Origin: CAZSSH01 sp964609825
GTDB lineage: Bacteria > Verrucomicrobiota > Lentisphaeria > Victivallales > Victivallaceae
Direction of reading: 5' to 3'
NCBI GenBank assembly: GCA_964609825.1
Contig: CAZSSH010000005.1
Location: 186,001 to 250,000, forward strand
Length of the DNA stretch: 64,000 nucleotides
Both the position numbers and the translations under genes were made by a program. Shown in pieces: positions 32,120-41,067 of the stretch. The notes under the pieces were generated by a model. That model worked only from the letters and a program-made list of their open reading frames with translations, was not told the DNA's origin and did not search any database. The first letter of the stretch is position 1. Every line of letters starts with the position of its first letter.

Positions 32120-34507
32120 ATGAAGTTGAGTTTCAAAAAAGTTTTTACCGGCCTCGGGAAATATCTGGCGTTGACGCTGGTGGTTTTACTGCTGATTTTT
32201 TCGGTGGTCGGCTTGTGGGCGTGGTTTTGGCTGCTGCCGGGGATGATCTCCGAGCGCTTGGTGCCCGAGTACGCGGCCAAGTACGGCTTTGACAATCTGC
32301 GCTTCAACATTCGCCGCATCGGCTTTGACGGGACCGATATTGAGAATATCCGGGTCATTGGCCGCGACAGCGGCAAACTCGGCATCGACTCTTTGCGCCT
32401 TGATTATCAGGTCAAATTTCCGGGCAGCAATCAGGAAGTTTTGGAAGTCACCCAAATCACGGTCAACGATCTGGATATGACGCTTACCTTGCGCAACGGC
32501 AAGCTTTTCATTGGCGGCGTCGATTTGGAGCGCATCGCCGGAAGCTTCAAATCCGAGGCAAAGGACAAAACTCTCAAGATTTCACCCGATAAAAGCGTAA
32601 GCTGGGTCAAGCTTAACTCGGTCATTCTCCGGCGCGCCAATTTTAATCTCGAAATCAATGACAAGCTTTATCAGCTGCCGGTCGAGGCCGAGCTCAAGGT
32701 CTTGGAGCCCGACTGGAGTGTCTTGGAGCTCAAGCTCAAAGGCTTCTTTCGCGGCGAGCCGGTGCGCCTCACCGTCCTTTACAACGGCAATACCAAACGG
32801 GTCAAGATCGGCTCCGATTTGGAGGGCGATTTGCGCAACTTCCGCGATATCATCAAATTGCCGCTGGAGGGCGGGATCGACAATCGCATCGTCTTTGACA
32901 TCGACTTTTTGACCGACGAGATCACCGGCTCGGGCAAAATCACCACCAAACTCAACGAGATTTCCGGCGAGTGGCCGGTGCGCACTGCGGGCGAGAGCGT
33001 CATCGAGCAGGAGCTCAAGGTCAAGTACTCTTTGACCACCAAACTTTTGCACGCGATCACCACCGGGCAGATGAAAATCGACCGGATTTTGGCCAACAAG
33101 GATTTGATTTCGATTTCGCCGCAGTCTCCGGTTAACTTTAAGGCGGTCTTTTCTGCTTCCCCCAGCGATTTTTCGCTGGACGAAGTCACGGGTTACTTGG
33201 AGGATGTCAAGATCAAGGCCTATGATTTTGACATCAATGCGCCGTTGCTGCGCTTTGCCAAACTTGACAACGGCCAATTTTTGGTGAGCGGCAACAAGCT
33301 CACGGCGACCGGGATCAACGGCAAACTCAAGGTGGAGGACATGTCGCTCTCGCTTCCCCTGAATGCCGATCAGGACCGGCCGGGAACGCTTCTGGCCGAA
33401 AAAATCAAATTTGACAAATTTGAGCTCGGTATGGCCAAGAGTTATTTTTACCGCGACGCCAAAAATGTGTTTCAGCTCAAGGGAAATTTTCTCTGTTCGC
33501 TCTTTTCGGGCGTCAAGGTCGATTTTCACGGCGACATGGTGCCCCGGATCGGACGCAGCCCGGATTTGCACTTGTCCTTTAACATGCCGGGGGTGGCCAT
33601 CAAGTCGTTTGACGTCGGCCAGTTTGTCCCTGACTTCGCGGGCGCCAAGGCCGACGGTTTTTTGATGGCCGGGGGCGCAATGTCGTACGAAAACGGCAAA
33701 ATGGCCACCGGCGGCCATATCTTTTTGCAGGACGGCTCGTTTGACATGCCGGAGAAATCGCTGTCGTGCAAAGGCATTTTGCTCGACTTGCGTGTGACCG
33801 ACTGGTTTACCCTCAATACTCCGTCGTCGCAGAAACTCGCGATCAAGTCGATTGAGTCGCAAAAAATAAAAATCAGCAATGTTGAAATCAATTTCAGCTT
33901 GGACTCCAAAGAGCTGATGCTTCTCGAGTCACTGGGCTTCAACTGGTGCGGCGGCTTGGTTTACATGCGGCCGATGCGCCTCCGGAGCAATCAGGAGAAA
34001 TTCAGCACGGTGTTGTACTGCGAAAACATCGAGCTCGCCCAGATGCTCAACGAGATCGGTCTCGTGGATGCGGTCGGCAGCGGCTCGATTTACGGCAAAA
34101 TCCCGGTCGAGTTCAACAAAGACGGCATCTTTTTTGAGAAAAGTTACCTTTACTCCAAGCCGGGCGCCGAAAACAACATCCGTATGGAGGACCCGACGGC
34201 GGTGGTCGGGGCGGTGGCTGCCCAGTCGCAGCTCGAGTTCGCCTCCGAGGCGCTCAAAAACTTTAATTACAACTGGGTCAAAATCACTCTTGACTCCTCA
34301 GGCGAAGACATGCTGATGAGTTTTCAGTTTGACGGGCAGCCCGCTGGGCCGCTGCCGTTTGTGTTTGACGAAAACTCGGGGCAACTGGTGCGTAACGATT
34401 TTGCCAAGGCCAATTTTCAGGGGATTCAATTAAATATCAACACCAAAATCCAGCTTAACCGGATTTTGAAATTTAACCAATTCATTAAAAAAATGACAGG
34501 ACAATAA
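32120..34507 (+). CDS. YdbH-like (AsmA-type) intermembrane lipid transport protein
   Basis: 795 aa. A single N-terminal membrane helix (YLALTLVVLLLIFSVVGLWA) anchors a long periplasmic beta-rich body, as in AsmA/TamB/YdbH bridge proteins. The C-terminal part with VGSGSIYGKIPVEFNKDGIF and RPMRLRSNQEKF fits the conserved end of YdbH (PF11739-like). In E. coli YdbH works with the lipoprotein YnbE and the periplasmic protein YdbL to move phospholipid to the outer membrane. The next gene here, 3 nt downstream, encodes fused YnbE-like and YdbL-like domains, which strongly supports the assignment. Confidence 0.78.
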   Translation: MKLSFKKVFTGLGKYLALTLVVLLLIFSVVGLWAWFWLLPGMISERLVPEYAAKYGFDNLRFNIRRIGFDGTDIENIRVIGRDSGKLGIDSLRLDYQVKFPGSNQEVLEVTQITVNDLDMTLTLRNGKLFIGGVDLERIAGSFKSEAKDKTLKISPDKSVSWVKLNSVILRRANFNLEINDKLYQLPVEAELKVLEPDWSVLELKLKGFFRGEPVRLTVLYNGNTKRVKIGSDLEGDLRNFRDIIKLPLEGGIDNRIVFDIDFLTDEITGSGKITTKLNEISGEWPVRTAGESVIEQELKVKYSLTTKLLHAITTGQMKIDRILANKDLISISPQSPVNFKAVFSASPSDFSLDEVTGYLEDVKIKAYDFDINAPLLRFAKLDNGQFLVSGNKLTATGINGKLKVEDMSLSLPLNADQDRPGTLLAEKIKFDKFELGMAKSYFYRDAKNVFQLKGNFLCSLFSGVKVDFHGDMVPRIGRSPDLHLSFNMPGVAIKSFDVGQFVPDFAGAKADGFLMAGGAMSYENGKMATGGHIFLQDGSFDMPEKSLSCKGILLDLRVTDWFTLNTPSSQKLAIKSIESQKIKISNVEINFSLDSKELMLLESLGFNWCGGLVYMRPMRLRSNQEKFSTVLYCENIELAQMLNEIGLVDAVGSGSIYGKIPVEFNKDGIFFEKSYLYSKPGAENNIRMEDPTAVVGAVAAQSQLEFASEALKNFNYNWVKITLDSSGEDMLMSFQFDGQPAGPLPFVFDENSGQLVRNDFAKANFQGIQLNINTKIQLNRILKFNQFIKKMTGQ

Positions 34508-34510
34508 ACC

Positions 34511-35068
34511 ATGAAAAAAACCATTGTACTCTCCGGGTCGCTGGCGCTGGCGGCGCTGTGCGGCTGTACTCCGACCCTCAAGACCGAAAACGAAGTCACC
34601 ATCAAGCCGATCCAGATCACGCTTGACGTCAACGTCAAAGTGGACAAGGCGCTCAATGAAACCATTGAGAAGGCCCCGGCCCCCGAAGCCGTCACCCCGG
34701 CGACCGACCGCAAGAGCGCTTTGGTCGCCGCGATGAAAGAGCGCCGCCCGCAATTGATCGAGATCAAAAAGAAGAAGCTCATCGGCGAAAACAACAAGGG
34801 CTTTGTCGAAATCAAGGATCAGAATATCGATGCCAAGTCGCTCTTTTTGGTCAATGCCGAAAACACCGAGCGCACCGAGCTTTATGAATTGTTGGCCAAA
34901 AACACCAACACCACTCCCGAGTTTGTCGGCAGCCGCATGGCCGCCCGCATTGTCGAAAAAGCCTTGCCGGATACTATGTATCAGGACGCCAAGGGCGAGT
35001 GGCAGGTCAAAAAGGCCGAGGAAGCCGCGGCCGGCAGTGAGCAGCCCAAGGCCGCCGAAGCCAAATAA
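34511..35068 (+). CDS. Fused YnbE-like lipoprotein and YdbL-like (DUF1318) protein
   Basis: 185 aa. A signal peptide ends in LCGC, with the lipidated cysteine at residue 19. The segment after it (IQITLDVNVKVDKALNETIE) matches E. coli YnbE, which has ITINMNVKIEHEI at the same place. Residues 68-167 match YdbL: RRPQLIEIKKKKLIGENNKG, then ERTELYELLAKNTNTTPEFV, MAARIVEKA and a terminal GEWQVK, paralleling the YdbL end GKWLRK. In E. coli these are separate small genes (ynbE, ydbL) beside ydbH; here they are one polypeptide beside a ydbH-like gene. The role would be the outer-membrane end of the lipid bridge plus its chaperone-like partner. Confidence 0.75.
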   Translation: MKKTIVLSGSLALAALCGCTPTLKTENEVTIKPIQITLDVNVKVDKALNETIEKAPAPEAVTPATDRKSALVAAMKERRPQLIEIKKKKLIGENNKGFVEIKDQNIDAKSLFLVNAENTERTELYELLAKNTNTTPEFVGSRMAARIVEKALPDTMYQDAKGEWQVKKAEEAAAGSEQPKAAEAK

Positions 35069-35084
35069 TTTTTGCGGGTAAAAC

Positions 35085-36311
35085 ATGATCGATTGCTACT
35101 CCGAGCAAACAATCAAGTGCAACTGTTGCAGCGTCGGGTGCTGTGATCTCTTTGAGATCATGGTCACCGCCGACGAGGCCAAGGCGCTTTATGCCCTCAA
35201 AATTCCGGGCACGCCGGAGTTTGACCGGTGTTTTGTCCCCGGCGATTACGGCGAACTTGTTTTGCAAAAAGGGGCGGACGGCCGCTGTGTCTTTGCCGAC
35301 GGCAATTTGTGCAAAATCCATAAAATCCACGGCTTCGGCAGCAAGCCTTTGAGCTGCCGGGTGTTTCCCTTAAACATCCAAAAGTGGGCGGACGGCCGCA
35401 TCTCCGCCGAGTGCCGTTTCATCTGTCCGGGGTGCGGCGGCGCGGAGGGGAAAAAGCTGCGCGACGAGCTCGGGCACGTCCAAACTTACGCCAACTTGAT
35501 CGGGACGCGCCGGGCGCCCAACGATGTCGTCTACTCGGCCAAAAACCGCCTGCCGCTCGTCAAGGTGCGGACGATCCACGAGCTGTACAAAAAAATTCTC
35601 CGCGACGAGAGCAAAAGCTGGCCGATCCGGCTGTACGCGGCGGCGCGGATTCTCGATTTTCACCGCGACGACGGCGTCGATCTCTCGAGCCCCGACTTTG
35701 TTGCCGAGGGGGTGGACTTTTTTAACAAAGCTCAAAATGCGTTTGCCGCCGAGCTCGGGCGCGGGGTCGCCGACCATCTGGTCAAGGCCGATTTCCGCAA
35801 TCTTTTGTGCGGTTATCTGCGCGATGACCGGCCGGGTGACGCCAAACTCTCCAAGCGTCTGGAGCGCGCCGTATGTCACGTCAAAATTTTCCTCGGGTTG
35901 GCCGGTTTGCAGCAGTTAAACCCCAATGCGCCCGCGGTGCCGATCACGGTTTATCCTCATGTCTGCCACAAATTTACCATGAGCAAAGAGGCCGAAACCG
36001 CTTTTCGCCAGTTTTTTTACGGCAAATTGGAGACGATGCTTTTTTGCGGCAACAAGGTTCACCATTTTGATTACGAGACCGGCTTGCGCCATTTGCTAAT
36101 GTCGGCTTGCATCTTAAAGGCGCTCGGCTCCGGTTTTGCCATGACGGCCAATACGACGGAAATCTCCGGCGACGCCATGCAGCGTGCGGTGCGCCTCGCC
36201 GACTTCACTTTCGGCCGCTCGCCCTTCTTTCGCATGGTACTCTCCAAGCGCTGGTTGACGCGCCTCTCCTCTCCCAAACGCTTCGCCGGACTCCTTAATG
36301 CGATCTGGTGA
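35085..36311 (+). CDS. YkgJ-family cysteine-cluster protein
   Basis: 408 aa. Cysteines cluster at the N-terminus: KCNCCSVGCCDLFEIMV, GRCVFADGNLCKIHKIHGFG, PLSCRVFPLN and CRFICPGCGGAEG. This is the pattern of the zinc- or iron-chelating YkgJ/DUF YkgJ group. Members are short; here an extra 250-residue helical C-terminal domain follows, of unknown role. No signal peptide or membrane helix. The gene follows the fused lipoprotein by 16 nt on the same strand and is convergent with mutL, the stops being 2 nt apart. Confidence 0.8.
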   Translation: MIDCYSEQTIKCNCCSVGCCDLFEIMVTADEAKALYALKIPGTPEFDRCFVPGDYGELVLQKGADGRCVFADGNLCKIHKIHGFGSKPLSCRVFPLNIQKWADGRISAECRFICPGCGGAEGKKLRDELGHVQTYANLIGTRRAPNDVVYSAKNRLPLVKVRTIHELYKKILRDESKSWPIRLYAAARILDFHRDDGVDLSSPDFVAEGVDFFNKAQNAFAAELGRGVADHLVKADFRNLLCGYLRDDRPGDAKLSKRLERAVCHVKIFLGLAGLQQLNPNAPAVPITVYPHVCHKFTMSKEAETAFRQFFYGKLETMLFCGNKVHHFDYETGLRHLLMSACILKALGSGFAMTANTTEISGDAMQRAVRLADFTFGRSPFFRMVLSKRWLTRLSSPKRFAGLLNAIW

Positions 36312-36313
36312 TG

Positions 36314-38185
36314 CTACTTGCGCTGAAAGCGTTTCTCGATTTCGGCGTAGGTGACGGTGATCATCGTCGGGCGGCCGTGGGGGCATAATGTCGGCTGGCG
36401 GCAGGATTGCAGTTGGGTCATCAGGGCTTTGGCGGCCTCCATGGTGAGTTTGTCATGAAATTTGACCGCCGCTTTGCAGGCCGCGCGGGCGACGAGCTCC
36501 AAGGCGACCGGAAATTTATTTTGCTCGTTATTCAAGAGCTCATGGAGCATCCCCGCAAAGATTTCGGCGATGTGGCTTGAGGGCAGATTGGCGGGGAGGG
36601 CGTTGACCATGATGGTCGTGCTGCCAAGGGGCTCCAGATCAAAGCCGACTTGCTCAAAAATTTGACGGTGCCGCATTAAGAGCGAAATTTGCGACAGCGG
36701 CAGCTCCACCGTCTCGGGGAGCAGCAACGCTTGGCTCGGCGCTCCTTTTTGAGCATGGTCGAGGAGTTTCTCAAACCAGATGCGCTCATGGGCGGCATGC
36801 TGGTCGATCAAAATCAAGCCGTCCGCCCCGGCGGCCAAAAGATAGCAGTCGTTTAAGATCCCTAACAACTCGCGCGGGAAGTTGCCGTCGTAGGCGGCAA
36901 GTTTCACCTCTTTGATTTCGCGCGGCACGGCAATTACCGGGGCGGGGTCGGGAGTTGCGGGGGTTGCCGGAGGCGCTGCCGGCCGAAACATGTTTTGAAA
37001 GATCGCGGGCGCCGCCGGGCGGCCGGCCGGGCGGTCAAACAATTCGTCACACTCCGCCGTTTCGGCAAAATTGAGCTCGTGTTGCTCCGGCTTGGGCTCA
37101 TAATTGACGTCGGCCCCGGCCAAAATGCTGTGCAAAGGGACGGTGCCGCGGTCAAAGACCGCTTTGGCTTCACTTTTGAGGTAGCCGGGAAGCTCTTTGG
37201 GTTTGCCGTGCAAAGCATTGCCGACGGCGGCTGCGACCGCACTGCTGATCCGGTACTCGTGCTTAAATCTCACCTCGCGCTTAGCCGGGTGGACGTTGAC
37301 ATCGACATCGGTAAAGGGTAAATCGATAAACAAGCACACCGGCGGATACCCGTCGTCATGGATGGTGCCGTAGCCGTCCTTGATGCCGCGATAGACGGAC
37401 AGGGCCTCCACCGGGCGCAAATTGACAAAGACCCGTTGCTCCTTGCGCGAGGGCCGCTTGAAGCCGGGGGCGGCGATGTAGCCGTGGACACGGATGTCGT
37501 TGTCAAAGTGCTCGACGGCGAGCAAATTGTCGGCATAGTTGCGTCCGAAAAATTCGCGGAGACGGTGGCGCAAATCGGTCGTCGCCGGGCTGTGAAACAC
37601 CGTCCTGCCGTCGGCGGTAAGCTCAAAGCCGATGCCGGAGCGGGGGATCGCCATTGCGATCAAACACTCCTCAATGTGGTGGCTCTCGGTGGCCGGGGCC
37701 TTTAAAAACTTTTTGCGCGCCGGGGTGTTGAAAAAAAGATCCTTGACCTCGATTTGCGTCCCCACCGGGCAACCGCAGGGGCTGGGGTTTTTGACCCGTC
37801 CGCCGTCAACCGCGAGCTCGACGCCCTCGGATTTGGCGGCGGTGCGGCTGGTAATTTTAAATTTGCTGATGGAGGCGATCGACGGGATGGCCTCGCCGCG
37901 GAACCCCAAAGTTTGGATTGCGTGGATGTCGGCCTCCTCCTTGATTTTGCTGGTGCCGTGGGGCTCAATCGAGAGCAAGACGTCATCCTCATCCATGCCG
38001 CAACCGTTGTCGCTGACGCGGATCAAGCGCGAGCCAGCGTTTTCGATCTCGACGCGGATGCTGCTTGCGCCGGCGTCGATTGCGTTCTCCACCAGCTCTT
38101 TGACAACCGAGGCCGGGCGCTCGATGACTTCGCCGGCGGCGATCTGGTTGGCGACATGCGCGGGGAGGATGCGGATCTTGCTCAT
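36314..38185 (-). CDS. mutL: DNA mismatch repair protein MutL
   Basis: 623 aa. GHKL ATPase motifs are all visible: ENAIDAGASSIRVEIE, VSDNGCGMDEDD, LGFRGEAIPSIASIS, and the transducer GTQIEVKDLFFNTPARKKFL. The C-terminal half holds the endonuclease metal site DQHAAHERIWFE, matching DQHA(X)2E(X)4E, plus ACKAAVKFHDKL and CPHGRPTM. So this MutL is predicted to nick DNA itself, consistent with organisms that lack MutH. Its start overlaps the stop of the TPR gene by 4 nt (ATGA), placing it in one unit with the TPR and ABC ATPase genes. Confidence 0.96.
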   Translation of the reverse strand: MSKIRILPAHVANQIAAGEVIERPASVVKELVENAIDAGASSIRVEIENAGSRLIRVSDNGCGMDEDDVLLSIEPHGTSKIKEEADIHAIQTLGFRGEAIPSIASISKFKITSRTAAKSEGVELAVDGGRVKNPSPCGCPVGTQIEVKDLFFNTPARKKFLKAPATESHHIEECLIAMAIPRSGIGFELTADGRTVFHSPATTDLRHRLREFFGRNYADNLLAVEHFDNDIRVHGYIAAPGFKRPSRKEQRVFVNLRPVEALSVYRGIKDGYGTIHDDGYPPVCLFIDLPFTDVDVNVHPAKREVRFKHEYRISSAVAAAVGNALHGKPKELPGYLKSEAKAVFDRGTVPLHSILAGADVNYEPKPEQHELNFAETAECDELFDRPAGRPAAPAIFQNMFRPAAPPATPATPDPAPVIAVPREIKEVKLAAYDGNFPRELLGILNDCYLLAAGADGLILIDQHAAHERIWFEKLLDHAQKGAPSQALLLPETVELPLSQISLLMRHRQIFEQVGFDLEPLGSTTIMVNALPANLPSSHIAEIFAGMLHELLNNEQNKFPVALELVARAACKAAVKFHDKLTMEAAKALMTQLQSCRQPTLCPHGRPTMITVTYAEIEKRFQRK

Positions 38186-38739
38186 TTGCGGATTTTCTCC
38201 AAATAGCGTTTGTAATTGTCCAACGCGGCGTCTTTGTTGCCGATTTTTTCGTAAGCGGTGCTCAAGTTGAGATAAATGGTCGGGAAGTCAGGGTCGAGGT
38301 CGCGGGCGACCAAAAGCTTGTTGATGCCCTCGTTGAGCCGGTTTTGCATCACCAGACACTGCCCCATGTTGTTATAATTGGCGGCATCCTCGGGGCGTTT
38401 CTCGGAGAGCTTTTGATAAATTTCATAAGCTTCCTGAAATTTGCCCTGCCGGTAGCATGATTCGCCCAAAAGTTTGGCCAGCTGAATATTGTCGGGAGTG
38501 ATTTTGATCAGCCGCCGCGTCAATTTTTCGGCCTCCGGGTATTTGTGCGACTCGACCAATGCTTCTGCTTTTTTGGTCATTTGCCAGACGATTTCGTGGC
38601 GGCGGATCTGTTTGGTGCTGCTGTTTTTAAGCTGATCGGGCGTGTCGTAAAAGTAAATCAGCGTCGCTGTCGCCAGACCGACCGCAATCAGCGCCGGGAG
38701 CAAAATCAGCAGGGGGCGGTTGATCAGTCGTTTCGGCAT
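38182..38739 (-). CDS. Membrane-anchored TPR protein
   Basis: 185 aa from ATG 38739, which has GAGG 7 nt upstream; longer starts would add residues without a ribosome site. One N-terminal membrane helix (PLLILLPALIAVGLATATLI) precedes three to four TPR units, with repeats at VESHKYPEAEKLTRRLIKI, LGESCYRQGKFQEAYEIYQ, MGQCLVMQNRLNEGINKL and LSTAYEKIGNKDAALDNYKR. TPR proteins mediate protein-protein contacts; the partner is unknown. It overlaps the ABC ATPase gene by 16 nt and mutL by 4 nt, so the three are likely translated in a coupled way. Confidence 0.78.
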   Translation of the reverse strand: MPKRLINRPLLILLPALIAVGLATATLIYFYDTPDQLKNSSTKQIRRHEIVWQMTKKAEALVESHKYPEAEKLTRRLIKITPDNIQLAKLLGESCYRQGKFQEAYEIYQKLSEKRPEDAANYNNMGQCLVMQNRLNEGINKLLVARDLDPDFPTIYLNLSTAYEKIGNKDAALDNYKRYLEKIRK

Positions 38740-39719
38740 GGAGATACCTCGTGGCAGCGGCATAAATGTTGTTCGCCGATATCGATTAAAGGGGGGACCA
38801 GAGTGGCGCAGCGCTGCTGTTTTTCGCCGCTCAAGGTGTCGCACAACTCGCAGCGGCCGAAAAACCGGCACCCGGCCGGAAATTTGTCGGGAGAGGGGAC
38901 GCTTCCCTTAATCGCGGCGAGGCGCTTGTTTTGGCCGCCCAGCTTGGGCACCGCTTTGAGCAGAGCCGCCGTGTAGGGGTGGCGGGGGCGCCGGATGACT
39001 TCATCGGCCTTGCCCGCCTCGACGATGTTGCCTGCGTACATCACGGAAACCTCGTCGGCCAACTGTGACACGATCCCCAGATTGTGGGTGACGAGTATCA
39101 CTGCCATATTGTTCTCCTTGCGCAAGCGGTCGATGAGCTCCAAAATTTGCGCCTGGATCGTCACATCCAGCGCCGTGGTGGGCTCGTCGGCGATCAAGAG
39201 CCTGGGGTTGCCCGCCAACGCCATTGCGATCATGATGCGCTGCTGCATGCCGCCGGAGAGCTCATGCGGATAAGCGTTGATCCGGCTCTCGGGGGCGGGG
39301 ATGCCGACCTTTTGGAGCAAGTCGATGATTTCCCCTCTCACATCCGCAATCTCGGGGCGGTGAAGCTCAATGACTTCGGCAATCTGGTCGCCGACGCGAA
39401 ACACCGGGTTGAGCGATACCGACGGCTCCTGAAAAATGTAGGCGATTTTGCCGCCGCGGTAGTGGCGGATGCCTTTTTTGTCGAGTTTAGTTAAATCCAC
39501 CGACTCAAAAGTGATCGAGTCCGCTGAAATCTTTGCGGGCGGTTCCGGAAGAAGTCGGCTCACCGCGAGGCAACTGATGCTTTTGCCGCAGCCCGATTCG
39601 CCGACCAGCGCGTGGATTTTTCCCGCCCCGACCGCAAAGGAAACATTGCTTACCACCGGCAGCATATTTTTGCCGGAAACGAAATCGATGCAGAGATTGT
39701 TGACTTCCAGGATTGCCAT
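38724..39719 (-). CDS. Oligopeptide/dipeptide-type ABC transporter ATP-binding protein
   Basis: 331 aa. Walker A is ALVGESGCGKSISCL, the Q-loop IFQEPSVSLNP, the signature LSGGMQQRIMIAMALAG, Walker B LLIADEPTTALDVT, and the H-loop VTHNLGIV. The C-terminal extension has HPYTAALLKAVPKL and GCRFFGRCELCDTL, the OppD/DppD-type tail. The usual permeases and substrate-binding protein are not next to it; only a TPR gene and mutL follow. It may power a permease encoded elsewhere. The ATG at 39719 (AAAGG 9 nt upstream) is preferred over GTG 39731. Confidence 0.88.
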   Translation of the reverse strand: MAILEVNNLCIDFVSGKNMLPVVSNVSFAVGAGKIHALVGESGCGKSISCLAVSRLLPEPPAKISADSITFESVDLTKLDKKGIRHYRGGKIAYIFQEPSVSLNPVFRVGDQIAEVIELHRPEIADVRGEIIDLLQKVGIPAPESRINAYPHELSGGMQQRIMIAMALAGNPRLLIADEPTTALDVTIQAQILELIDRLRKENNMAVILVTHNLGIVSQLADEVSVMYAGNIVEAGKADEVIRRPRHPYTAALLKAVPKLGGQNKRLAAIKGSVPSPDKFPAGCRFFGRCELCDTLSGEKQQRCATLVPPLIDIGEQHLCRCHEVSPCRND

Positions 39720-39834
39720 AATAAAAATCACCTTTAATTTATTAAAATATAACCCGTAAAACTAGAAAAATCAATTTAACAGGCTATATTATTGAAATGA
39801 TTCGTAATTTTTTATTTAAATACAGGGATATTCA

Positions 39835-41067
39835 ATGGAAAAAGCATTCATCACCGGTCGCGGTCTGATTACTCCTTTGGGCACAACGTTGGCGGTCAAT
39901 GAGGAAGGTCTCCGCTCCGGGCGGAGCGGCATTGTCCAAGTTCCCGAATTTGTCGAGCATCAGCTGGAGAGCATGGTGGGCGGCATGGCCAATGAAAAAC
40001 CCGAGTGCGAATTGGTTGACCGCAAAAAAATGCGTTTTTGCCCGCCGACCGCGCTGATGTCCATTGTTACCGTGTTGGAGGCTTTAAAAGAAGCCAATAT
40101 CCCGCTGGAGTCGCTCAATGAGCACCGCATCGCCCTGATTGGCGGCGTCGCCGGGTCCAACAACCGCGAGATTTATGAAGAAACCCGCACTTATGTCGAA
40201 CACGGCTTTAAACTGCGCGGGGTTTCCCCTTATGCCGTGCCGCGCGTGATGCCCTCTTCGGCGGTCTCCAATCTCTCTTTGACGCTCGGCTTGACCGGTG
40301 AATCCTATGATGTTTCCGCCGCTTGCGCCAGCAGCGCGATCGCGATCATGGTCGGCACGCGGCTCATTCGCTCCGGGATGTATGACATGGTCATCGCCGG
40401 CGGCGCCGAGCAGATCGACTGGGTCCAGGCCCTCGGTTTTTGCGCCTGCCGCGCCTTGTCCAAAAAGTACAACGATACTCCGTGGCGCGCAAGTCGCCCG
40501 TTTGACAAAGGGCGCGACGGCTTTGTATTGGCCGCCGGTTCTGCCTGGGTGGTATTGGAGTCGGGCTCCAGTGTCGCCAAGCGCAAGGTGAGAGCCATTA
40601 CCGAAGTTTCCGGCGTCTGCTCCAACAGCAATGCCAAAGATATGGTCGTCCCCGATGCCAAATCAAGCTCCGAAGTCATCGTCGGGGCCATCCGCGATGC
40701 TAATTTGCGCGCTTCCGACATTGGTTATGTCAACACCCACGGCACCGGCACTCCCGTCGGCGATCCGATCGAGTTGGCCGCCATCCGCGAAGTGTTGGGC
40801 AGCTCGGTCGCGATTAACAGCACCAAATCGCAGACCGGTCATATGGTCGGCGCAACCGGTGCCGCCGAAGTGATTTTTTCGTCGATGATGATGGAGCGCA
40901 ATTTTATCTCCCCCAGTATCAACCTCGAGGACCCGGATGATGAGTTCTCCTGGGCCGATCTGGTGCGCGAGTGCCGGACGGGAACGCGCGTCAAGCACGC
41001 TTTGAGCAACAGTTTCGCTTTTGGCGGCTCCAACATCGGATTGGTCTTGAGCGATTGCGGTAACTGA
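39835..41067 (+). CDS. Beta-ketoacyl-ACP synthase (FabF/FabB-like)
   Basis: 410 aa, typical condensing-enzyme length. The catalytic triad is visible: cysteine in VSAACASSAIAIMVG, histidine in NTHGTGTPVGDPIELAA and histidine in STKSQTGHMVGATGAAEV. The C-terminal GG motif is FAFGGSNIGLVL. It performs chain elongation in type II fatty acid synthesis by decarboxylating malonyl-ACP and condensing it with acyl-ACP. The start has AGGG 7 nt upstream. It heads a plus-strand run with lipA (1-nt overlap), phosphofructokinase and a LolC/E-like permease. Proximity to lipA is sensible, since lipoate is made from octanoyl-ACP. Confidence 0.9.
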   Translation: MEKAFITGRGLITPLGTTLAVNEEGLRSGRSGIVQVPEFVEHQLESMVGGMANEKPECELVDRKKMRFCPPTALMSIVTVLEALKEANIPLESLNEHRIALIGGVAGSNNREIYEETRTYVEHGFKLRGVSPYAVPRVMPSSAVSNLSLTLGLTGESYDVSAACASSAIAIMVGTRLIRSGMYDMVIAGGAEQIDWVQALGFCACRALSKKYNDTPWRASRPFDKGRDGFVLAAGSAWVVLESGSSVAKRKVRAITEVSGVCSNSNAKDMVVPDAKSSSEVIVGAIRDANLRASDIGYVNTHGTGTPVGDPIELAAIREVLGSSVAINSTKSQTGHMVGATGAAEVIFSSMMMERNFISPSINLEDPDDEFSWADLVRECRTGTRVKHALSNSFAFGGSNIGLVLSDCGN

